Below, piece after piece: positions 14,618 through 19,736 of a DNA stretch of 19,736 nt (positions are counted from its first letter, which is position 1; every line of letters begins with the position of its first letter). The stretch is from the NCBI GenBank assembly GCA_964383535.1, contig CAYLHS010000040.1:1-19736 (forward strand). Reading direction: 5' to 3'. Origin of the DNA: CAYLHS01 sp964383535. Lineage in GTDB: Bacteria; Actinomycetota; Acidimicrobiia; Spongiisociales; UBA4744. Below the pieces are notes generated by a model that was given only the letters and a program-made list of their open reading frames with translations, was not told the origin of the DNA and made no database searches. The translations under genes were made by a program, and so were the position numbers.

Positions 14618-15196
14618 TCAGCTGGCGTACGCCGGGGTGTTCCCTTCCTTCCACTTGATCGAGCACCCCATCGACGGCCATTGATCGTCGGTGACCGGTT
14701 CACCGGCGAGGACGGCGTCGACCGCTGCTCGCAGGTCCCGGCCGGTCACCGGCTTCCCGCTGTTGGGACGGCTCTCGTCGAAGCGTCCCCTGTAGACGAG
14801 TGCACGGTCACGCCCAAACAGGAAGAAGTCGGGTGTGCACATCGCGGTGAACGCTGCCGCGACCTCTTGAGACTCGTCGTAGAGGTAGGGGAAGTCGAAC
14901 CCCAGGGCTCGAGCCCTTGCAGCAAGTGCCTCAGGCGCATCCTCCGCATAGGTGCTCACGTCGTTGGACGCGATCGCGACGATTGCCAGGTCGGTGTCGG
15001 CATAGTCACGTGCGAATGTGGCGAGACCCTCCTCGACGTGCTTGACGTAGGGACAGTGGTTGCACAGAAACATCACCAGCAGTCCAGAACGTTCGGAGAA
15101 ATCATCGCGTCCGACCATGCGTCCGGTCATCACATCGGGGAGCCGAAAACCGGGTGCCGTGGTACCGAGTGGGAGCATCGTCGAGGTGGCAGCCAT
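14618..15196 (-). CDS. thioredoxin-family (AhpC/TSA-like) redoxin
   Basis: The product is 192 residues from ATG 15196, with a strong ribosome site AAGGAGG (15210-15204) 7 nt upstream. The frame is open further upstream but has no signal there. It has a thioredoxin fold: LGTTAPGFRLPDV, then LVMFLCNHCPYVKHVEE with the redox pair C45/C48, then VAIASNDVSTYAEDAPE and the cis-Pro region MCTPDFFLFGRDRALVYRGRFD. The CNHCPYVK form is typical of cytosolic thioredoxin-family redoxins. No signal peptide is visible. It may reduce disulfides or peroxide, with an unknown partner. It heads the minus-strand run towards the DUF4349 lipoprotein gene (57-bp gap) and diverges from the PAC2 gene. Confidence 0.9.
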   Translation of the reverse strand: MAATSTMLPLGTTAPGFRLPDVMTGRMVGRDDFSERSGLLVMFLCNHCPYVKHVEEGLATFARDYADTDLAIVAIASNDVSTYAEDAPEALAARARALGFDFPYLYDESQEVAAAFTAMCTPDFFLFGRDRALVYRGRFDESRPNSGKPVTGRDLRAAVDAVLAGEPVTDDQWPSMGCSIKWKEGNTPAYAS

Positions 15197-15222
15197 GCGT
15201 GGGCCTCCTTTCCTGTAGTCCG

Positions 15223-15228
15223 AGTGTA
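15223..15228 (-). promoter_or_regulatory. -10 element of the thioredoxin-like gene
   Basis: TACACT on the minus strand lies 26 nt before ATG 15196, leaving room for a short leader that carries the AAGGAGG ribosome site. This gene therefore contrasts with its leaderless neighbours. Confidence 0.45.
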
Positions 15229-15277
15229 CGGCTAACGCGGCGAAACGATCCCGCAAAGCACACTCACCACTCGCCAC

Positions 15278-15283
15278 TACTCT
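15278..15283 (+). promoter_or_regulatory. -10 element of the PAC2 gene (leaderless type)
   Basis: TACTCT lies 7 nt before ATG 15291. This favours ATG 15291 over the in-frame GTG directly before it. Confidence 0.5.
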
Positions 15284-15290
15284 GACCGTG

Positions 15291-16145
15291 ATGGCGCTGT
15301 ACGAATTGGCGGGTGATGTTGGCGAGCTGGTCGCACCGGCGCTGATCGTCGCGTTCGACGGTTGGGTGAACGCGGGGTCGGTCGGTACCGAGGCCGCGGA
15401 GGCGATCAGCAAAGACGGGGGTGCCGTCGCGACGTTCGATGGTGATGTCCTCTTCGACTATCGCTCATCGCGTCCCGACATCGAGTTCGTCGAGGGTCTC
15501 ATGCGGGTGACTCGGTGGCCGGAGATCACGATGACCCTGGTCCGACAGACCCGCGACGTGCTCGTGCTTTCGGGCAGCGAGCCAGACTTCCGATGGAAGG
15601 CGCTGAGCAGCGATATCGGAACGCTCTCCCAGTCGCTCGGGGTGGTCGAGATGGTGTCGCTGGGAGGTGTACCGGCAGCGGTGCCACACACGCGTCCGGT
15701 TCGCATCCTCACCACTGCCTCGCGTCGAGATCTGATCCCGGACGGCGAGCAGCTTCCCCAGGGAATCCTCAAGGTACCCGGCGCGGCCGTCAACATCGTC
15801 GAGCAGGCCGTCACGGCCCGCGGCATCCCTGCTGTCGGTTTCTGGGCGCAGATCCCCCACTACGTCGCCGGCCCGTACCACGCCGGCGCACTCGCGCTGG
15901 TCGAGCGGGCCGCCAAGCACCTTGGCATCGATCTCCCGCTCGGCAGCCTCGTCGACGATGCGAAAGAACAACGCAGGGAACTCGACGAGACCGTCGCCGA
16001 CAAACCCGAGGCCGTCGCATACGTGCAGCGGTTGGAGCAGATGGTCGGCGAACAACAGCACGTCCCGACCGGCGAGGAGATCGCACAAGAGGTCGAGCGC
16101 TTCCTACGAGAGAACACCGATCCGTTCGGCGATCAGGAGGGCTGA
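15291..16145 (+). CDS. PAC2 family protein
   Basis: The product is 284 residues from ATG 15291, 7 nt after TACTCT; GTG 15288 is an alternative that adds one residue. The PAC2 domain (about 10-225) shows LIVAFDGWVNAGSVGTEA near the start, then DYRSSRPDIEFVEG, VLSGSEPDFRWKAL, MVSLGGVPAAVPHTRP and GFWAQIPHYVAGPYH, all usual in actinobacterial PAC2 proteins. The C-terminal 60 residues form an acidic, probably helical tail (AKEQRRELDETVADKPEAVAYVQRLEQM). In archaea and eukaryotes PAC2 relatives are proteasome-assembly chaperones or proteasome-associated. Bacterial ones often occur in proteasome- or Pup-containing actinobacteria, but no proteasome gene is in this window. Its 3' end overlaps the convergent membrane protein gene by 13 nt. 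Confidence 0.9.
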   Translation: MALYELAGDVGELVAPALIVAFDGWVNAGSVGTEAAEAISKDGGAVATFDGDVLFDYRSSRPDIEFVEGLMRVTRWPEITMTLVRQTRDVLVLSGSEPDFRWKALSSDIGTLSQSLGVVEMVSLGGVPAAVPHTRPVRILTTASRRDLIPDGEQLPQGILKVPGAAVNIVEQAVTARGIPAVGFWAQIPHYVAGPYHAGALALVERAAKHLGIDLPLGSLVDDAKEQRRELDETVADKPEAVAYVQRLEQMVGEQQHVPTGEEIAQEVERFLRENTDPFGDQEG

Positions 16146-16849
16146 ACTCCCACCGTCCTCGGCGCGGGGCGCGAGGTGTACAGGTAGCCGATGAACATCA
16201 GCACGGCACCGAGGAACTCCCCCACGTAGAGCGCGACCGGGATCCCGAAACGTTGCGCCGACCCCCCGAACGCCGGCATCATCGCACCGGCCGCGATCAG
16301 GATGTTGCCGATCATCCGGTTGGCGGCCGACCTGGTCTTCCAGAAGTAGTAGGCCGAGTAGATGGCCCCGCCCACGAGCATGATCACGCCGTAGAGATTG
16401 AAGAAGGGTGTCAACACACGCACGCCGGAATTGGTGATGGCCTGACCGCTCAACTCGCCACTCAGCATTCTGCTCGGGTCGAGCTGGGCGCCGGCGACCT
16501 TGAACACCGCATACACCGAGCCGACCGCCAGAATTGCCATCAGGACATGCGCGAGACCGACCTTCCCGATACGGCGGTGGACAAGGAGGTACACGGTGCC
16601 CTGGCCGAGCCAGGCGGCAACCAGGATGGCACCGAACAAGTACCAGAGCCGGAATACCAGCGGGCTCCAACCGCCGAACCCGTAGATGGCCTCCATGGCG
16701 CCGCCAATGCCGTACATCAGAAACCCGATCCCCCACAGGAGCATGTAGGACTGCCGTCTCGCCACCCACTTCTTCAGCACCATGAAGGCGAACACGAACG
16801 AGATCACGGACGATGCCGCGGGAAGATAGGCGCTCAGCAGATCCTGCAT
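16133..16849 (-). CDS. multi-span (about 7 TM) membrane protein of unknown function
   Basis: I do not recognise the family with certainty. The 238 residues contain about seven hydrophobic spans (near 8-27, 33-53, 65-86, 97-118, 143-170, 178-197 and 203-225) with short loops. Notable pieces are LWYLFGAILVAAWLGQGTVYLL in the third span, a basic loop VHRRIGKVG after it, and YYFWKTRSAANRMIGN between spans 5 and 6. The positive loops suggest which side faces the cytoplasm. ATG 16849 has the ribosome site AGGAG (16860-16856) 6 nt upstream; this site overlaps the stop codon of a 32-residue microprotein, so translation of the two is probably linked. The layout recalls sensory 7TM modules without a signalling domain; that is speculation. 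Confidence 0.8.
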   Translation of the reverse strand: MQDLLSAYLPAASSVISFVFAFMVLKKWVARRQSYMLLWGIGFLMYGIGGAMEAIYGFGGWSPLVFRLWYLFGAILVAAWLGQGTVYLLVHRRIGKVGLAHVLMAILAVGSVYAVFKVAGAQLDPSRMLSGELSGQAITNSGVRVLTPFFNLYGVIMLVGGAIYSAYYFWKTRSAANRMIGNILIAAGAMMPAFGGSAQRFGIPVALYVGEFLGAVLMFIGYLYTSRPAPRTVGVQPS

Positions 16850-16858
16850 CGGGTACTC

Positions 16859-16957
16859 CTATGACGTGACGATCACATACAGAGCGATCCCCACCAGTGA
16901 GACCGCAGCGACGGCGAGGATCGCCAAGACGATGGGCACCACCCGACTCCGATCCAT
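16859..16957 (-). CDS. 32-residue single-span membrane microprotein
   Basis: ATG 16957 is preceded by GGAGGTG (GGAGG at 16966-16962), a near-perfect ribosome site. The 32 codons end in TAG (16861-16859). The product starts MDRSRVVP and continues as one hydrophobic stretch, IVLAILAVAAVSLVGIALYV, ending IVTS. Positive residues come before the span, as expected for an N-in single-pass protein. Its stop overlaps the ribosome site of the 7TM gene, which starts 9 nt later. A possible own -10 (TAGCGT, 16980-16975, minus strand) lies upstream. Small spans of this size often are subunits or regulators of a neighbouring membrane complex (such as CydX or KdpF). I do not recognise a specific family. Confidence 0.65.
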   Translation of the reverse strand: MDRSRVVPIVLAILAVAAVSLVGIALYVIVTS

Positions 16958-17009
16958 CACACCTCCGGACCGACACGCTATCAGCGAGATTGATCGACGC
17001 CGAGTCGGA

Positions 17010-17606
17010 TCAGATCTGACCGAGGAGCTTCGCCTTCTTCTCCGCGAACTCCTGCTCGGTGATGACCCCTTGGTCGCGGAGTCGTGCCAGGGATTCGAGC
17101 TGCTCGGCGGGGCTTTGGCCGGCAGAGCCCTGCAATGCCATCATTCGCGTCTCGCGCAACTTGTAGATCTCCGACTGAATCTCATCCGGATCGGGAATGT
17201 CGCTGAAGTGGCTCTGCCCGCGCTCACCGGCCGACTCGATGGTGAGATCCCCCGAGCCCACGACTCGTTCGATGATCGACTGATGAAACGTGACATCGTT
17301 GATCACCTCGAGTGGAATCTCCAAGCCGTGACGGGCGATCATGCCACGGCGGACGATCACCCGCTCATTCGTGATGACATAGTGCGTGTACAGCCAGTCG
17401 ATGAAGGGAGGCACCGCGAGCAATACCCACACTACGAGTGCCGCTGCCAGCCCCACCCACAACCAGGCCCCTTCGGCCATAACCAGAACGACCACGATCC
17501 CCGCGATCGCGACCACGGTCACGAAACCTGACCAGACGAGTTGCTTCCAATGGGGCCGGAACGCCTTGATGACCTCTTCGCCGCTGCTGAGCTTTGGGTG
17601 CTTCAT
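17010..17606 (-). CDS. PH-domain membrane protein with C-terminal SHOCT domain
   Basis: The product is 198 residues from ATG 17606, 6 nt after TAGGCT. The N-terminus SSGEEVIKAFRPHWKQLVW leads into two adjacent membrane spans (about 24-44 and 47-68). The bacterial PH domain follows (bPH_2/DUF304, about 70-150), with the classic core YTHYVITNERVIVRRGMIARHGLEIPL and the strand pair around INDVTFHQSIIERVVGSGDLTIES. A SHOCT helix pair ends it (about 164-198: AEQLESLARLRDQGVITEQEFAEKKAKLL). Such proteins sit in the membrane with the PH domain in the cytoplasm; their function is unknown. It is followed on the same strand, after 52 bp, by the microprotein and the 7TM gene. Confidence 0.92.
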   Translation of the reverse strand: MKHPKLSSGEEVIKAFRPHWKQLVWSGFVTVVAIAGIVVVLVMAEGAWLWVGLAAALVVWVLLAVPPFIDWLYTHYVITNERVIVRRGMIARHGLEIPLEVINDVTFHQSIIERVVGSGDLTIESAGERGQSHFSDIPDPDEIQSEIYKLRETRMMALQGSAGQSPAEQLESLARLRDQGVITEQEFAEKKAKLLGQI

Positions 17607-17612
17607 GCTGTC

Positions 17613-17618
17613 AGCCTA
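17613..17618 (-). promoter_or_regulatory. -10 element of the PH/SHOCT gene
   Basis: TAGGCT on the minus strand lies 6 nt before ATG 17606; TATAGG, overlapping it, is a variant reading. This is a leaderless-type arrangement. Confidence 0.4.
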
Positions 17619-17645
17619 TACGGTGGTGTCGTGCCGGGGCGCACG

Positions 17646-17651
17646 TATCAT
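17646..17651 (+). promoter_or_regulatory. -10 element of the tRNA-deacylase gene
   Basis: TATCAT lies 7 nt before GTG 17659, which would make GTG the 5' end of the mRNA. ATG 17650 would overlap the -10 itself and is therefore less likely as start. Confidence 0.5.
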
Positions 17652-17658
17652 GGCGATC

Positions 17659-18144
17659 GTGGCTACCCCGGACGATCTCTTCAGGCTGCTGCACGACCTC
17701 GACATCCCCACCACGACGCTCACACACGAACCGGTCTTCACGGTCGATGAGGCACGCACAATCAGAGGCGAGCTTCCGGGCGGCCACTCGAAGAACCTCT
17801 TCCTGCGCACCAAGAAAGGAGCGATGTGGCTCATCGTCGCCAAGGAGGATCGCCTGATCGACCTCAAGGAGCTTGCGACGCGTCTCGGCTCGGACAGGCT
17901 CTCGTTCGGCAGTCCTGAGCGATTGATGGATGCGCTCGGCGTCATCCCAGGAGCAGTCACACCCTTCGCGGTGATCAACGACACCGACGGGCGGGTGCAC
18001 GTCGTCCTCGATCGGGAGCTGCTCGAGGAGGATCCTCTCAACTTCCATCCGCTCGACAACACGATGACAACGGCGATCTCGCCACAAGACCTGCTGCGAT
18101 TCCTCGAAGCGATCGGGCACGAGCCGCTGATCGTCGGGCTGTAG
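17659..18144 (+). CDS. YbaK/ProX-type aminoacyl-tRNA deacylase
   Basis: These enzymes hydrolyse wrongly charged tRNA in trans; the ProX (ProXp-ala) group removes alanine from tRNA-Pro. The product is 161 residues, a usual length for a stand-alone editing domain, from GTG 17659; ATG 17650 is in frame but lies in the -10. Family motifs follow in order: GGHSKNLFLRTKKG with the conserved Lys45, LATRLGSDRLSFGSPERL, LGVIPGAVTPFAVINDTDG, and FHPLDNTMTTAISPQDLLRF. The NTMTTAIS block and the final GHEPLIV match ProX well and YbaK itself less well, so prolyl-tRNA editing is the best reading, from pattern only. It diverges from the PH/SHOCT gene across 52 bp and stands alone. Confidence 0.9.
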   Translation: MATPDDLFRLLHDLDIPTTTLTHEPVFTVDEARTIRGELPGGHSKNLFLRTKKGAMWLIVAKEDRLIDLKELATRLGSDRLSFGSPERLMDALGVIPGAVTPFAVINDTDGRVHVVLDRELLEEDPLNFHPLDNTMTTAISPQDLLRFLEAIGHEPLIVGL

Positions 18145-18223
18145 GCCGGACCGACGACTCGCAGGCAAATGCCGTGAGTGGCTACAGGTCCTAGGTTCGT
18201 CCGCACATGCAACGCGGTACCCG

Positions 18224-18229
18224 TAGGAT
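18224..18229 (+). promoter_or_regulatory. -10 element of the aldolase-like gene
   Basis: TAGGAT lies 6 nt before ATG 18236, a leaderless-type arrangement. No clear -35 is visible in the 91-bp gap upstream. Confidence 0.5.
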
Positions 18230-18235
18230 CTCCTC

Positions 18236-19306
18236 ATGCCTTCCAACGACACTCCCTCGCGGCGGCTCGGCCACCACCCCAAACGAACCGCCCACGAGGT
18301 TCTCGCAGACCTCGTCACCTCGGTTGACGCCGATCTCGACCAGGACCACTACGGGTCCGGTGACGTTATCGAGAAGCTCGAGACTCGCGTCGCCGGTCTG
18401 CTCGGCAAAGAGGCGGCGGTGCTCATGCCGAGCGGAACAATGGCCCAGCAGATCGCCCTGCGGATCTGGTGCGACCGACAAGACCTTCGTCGTGTTGCGT
18501 TCCACCCGACCTGCCACCTCGAGTTGCACGAGCAGGGTGCATATCGGGAGCTCCACGGGTTGTCGTCCACGCTGATCGGCAACCCTGATCGCCTCTTCAC
18601 CATCGATGACCTCGACGCGCTGCGCGAACCGGTTGCGGCAGTCCTGTTCGAACTGCCTCAGAGAGAGATCGGCGGCGAGCTGCCGCAATGGGAAGATCTC
18701 GTCGCGATGACCGCATGGGCCAGAGATCGGTCCGTCAGGCTGCACCTCGATGGCGCTCGTCTGTGGGAAACCAAGCCGTTCTATCAGCGGGAGTACGCAG
18801 AGATCGCCGCGTTGTTCGACACCGTCTACGTGTCGTTCTACAAGATCCTCGGTGGGATCGCCGGAGCTGCGCTGGCCGGGCCGGCCGATGTGATCAATGA
18901 GGCTCGGGTCTGGCAGCGACGCCACGGAGGCAACCTGATCCACATGTACCCATTCGCCGTGTCTGCCCAACTCGGTCTGGATCGCTGCCTCGGGAAGATG
19001 GACGTCTACCACGAGAAGGCAGTGGAGATCGCCTCGGTGCTCTCCTCGCTTTCCGGTGTCTCAGTCCGACCGGACCCGCCCCATACGAACATGATGCACG
19101 TCTTCATCGAGGGAGACATCGACGCCTTGAGAGCCGCGGGGACGCAGGTCGCAGACGAGTCAGACGCAGAGCTGTTCGGGTACCTCGGTGAGACCGTGGT
19201 ACCCGGCGTTGCCCGATTCGAACTCACGGTGGCCGACTCGGCCCTCCAATTCGACGAGGACGAGATCCGGCGCCTGTTCACGAGACTGCTCGACCTCGCG
19301 ACCTAG
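18236..19306 (+). CDS. threonine-aldolase-like PLP enzyme (beta-eliminating lyase family)
   Basis: The product is 356 residues from ATG 18236. It has a fold-type I PLP enzyme pattern: DQDHYGSGDVIEKLE near the start, then AAVLMPSGTMAQQIAL binding the cofactor phosphate, HLDGARLW (170-177) with D172 contacting the PLP ring nitrogen, and VSFYKILGG with the likely Schiff-base Lys203. The C-terminal domain is about 250-356. Low-specificity L-threonine aldolases split threonine to glycine and acetaldehyde and have this layout. The N-terminal PYGDD-type motif is changed to HYGSGD and the Lys motif is SFYK in place of the usual SxSKGLG, so the substrate may be another beta-hydroxy or aromatic amino acid. 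Its TAG overlaps the stop codon of the convergent gene within one CTAG. Confidence 0.85.
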   Translation: MPSNDTPSRRLGHHPKRTAHEVLADLVTSVDADLDQDHYGSGDVIEKLETRVAGLLGKEAAVLMPSGTMAQQIALRIWCDRQDLRRVAFHPTCHLELHEQGAYRELHGLSSTLIGNPDRLFTIDDLDALREPVAAVLFELPQREIGGELPQWEDLVAMTAWARDRSVRLHLDGARLWETKPFYQREYAEIAALFDTVYVSFYKILGGIAGAALAGPADVINEARVWQRRHGGNLIHMYPFAVSAQLGLDRCLGKMDVYHEKAVEIASVLSSLSGVSVRPDPPHTNMMHVFIEGDIDALRAAGTQVADESDAELFGYLGETVVPGVARFELTVADSALQFDEDEIRRLFTRLLDLAT

Positions 19307-19736
19307 CCCGCGAGCTCCCGAACGTACTCCCGACCTCTGACAGCGAACCCGATTCGTTCGAGATAGCGGTTGTGGGTTGGGCTGCCGCCCTCGCTCACCA
19401 GCCTGTGATACCCACGGTCGGTGAAGACCTGCTGGCGGCGACCGAAGAGGAACCGCGCAGCCTTGAGATCCCGGTGAACCGGAGTCACGTAGTCCAACAG
19501 CACCCGCAGTGTCCCCTCTCCCTCGGGCCGACCGATGAACAACCCAACCGGGACCATGTCTCGCAGCGTGAGGATCGCCAATTGGTCGTCGGCGGGTTGC
19601 AGGCGGAACGCCGGAAGGAAGCGGGCGATGTCCTCGCGATAGAAGTCCACCAGCCCGGCGACGTAGAGTGACTCCGGGCGGACCTCCAGCAGCGTGAAGT
19701 ACTCCTTGTCGGTGAACGCCTTCCACAGGAAGAAGG
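19303..19736 (-). CDS. unknown protein with GNAT-like C-terminus, 5' end outside window
   Basis: The frame is open from the window edge (minus strand) to a TAG at 19305-19303, giving at least 143 residues; the true start is beyond 19736. GTG 19650 is an internal candidate but open coding continues upstream with protein-like sequence (FLWKAFTDKEYFTLLEV). Visible features are VDFYREDIARFLPAFRLQ, the strand DQLAILTLRDMVPVGLFIG, the segment RVLLDYVTPVHRDLKAARF and the ending SPTHNRYLERIGFAVRGREY. The YVTPVHRD and H-x-x-YLERIGF pieces resemble the late strands and helix of acetyltransferase-fold (GNAT) proteins, a weak inference. I do not recognise the family. Confidence 0.6.
   Translation of the reverse strand, partial: FFLWKAFTDKEYFTLLEVRPESLYVAGLVDFYREDIARFLPAFRLQPADDQLAILTLRDMVPVGLFIGRPEGEGTLRVLLDYVTPVHRDLKAARFLFGRRQQVFTDRGYHRLVSEGGSPTHNRYLERIGFAVRGREYVRELAG

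Noticed and set aside
15515..16864. Plus-strand open frame (449 codons) across the PAC2 and 7TM genes
   Set aside because: It is out of frame with PAC2 and antisense to the 7TM gene, and its product is dominated by Arg, Gly and His.

Overview
The window is chromosomal DNA of a high-GC bacterium, most likely an actinobacterium and perhaps an uncultured Acidimicrobiia-like lineage. The grounds are strong G/C preference at third codon positions, a trace of a DUF222-type HNH endonuclease, a PAC2 protein, DUF4349 and SHOCT/PH-domain proteins, and an unusually clear set of leaderless-type gene starts (TANNNT hexamer 6-8 nt before the start codon). The lineage is inferred from gene content only. Genes are packed tightly on both strands. 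I see no insertion sequence, prophage, CRISPR array or rRNA.

Left part (1-3143): the 3' two thirds of a CAU-anticodon tRNA with a hairpin behind it; a promoter-like stretch built around a palindrome; a small unknown ORF overlapping (ATGA) a rifampin-phosphotransferase/PEP-synthase-like phosphotransferase; then a NIPSNAP protein. A decayed patch follows (3144-3892): about 330 bp without a gene, the 5' end of a lipoprotein gene that runs into the reverse strand of a truncated HNH endonuclease, and then the 3' end of ispD.

Middle part (3893-12222): ispD lies back to back with a 129-residue protein that resembles only the second half of IspD and lacks its active-site residues. An acyl-CoA dehydrogenase and an APH-like kinase form a 4-nt-overlapping pair, the split counterpart of the ACAD10/ACAD11 fusion. 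Next come a secreted beta-propeller lipoprotein, a coupled sugar-symporter/nucleotidyltransferase pair, and a sirtuin.

Right part (12176-19736): a minus-strand run of thioredoxin-like protein, DUF4349 lipoprotein and apolipoprotein N-acyltransferase (lnt); a PAC2 protein; a minus-strand run of PH/SHOCT membrane protein, a 32-residue single-span microprotein and a multi-span membrane protein; a ProX/YbaK-type aminoacyl-tRNA deacylase; a threonine-aldolase-like PLP enzyme; and a partial gene cut by the window edge.

Most of the window looks like lipid, envelope and tRNA housekeeping plus accessory metabolism, not one dedicated system. The items that best repay a second look are the half-IspD, the microprotein/membrane pair, the broken lipoprotein/HNH junction, the short ORF coupled to the phosphotransferase, and two genome-style features: leaderless starts, and convergent genes whose 3' ends overlap in four of five cases.
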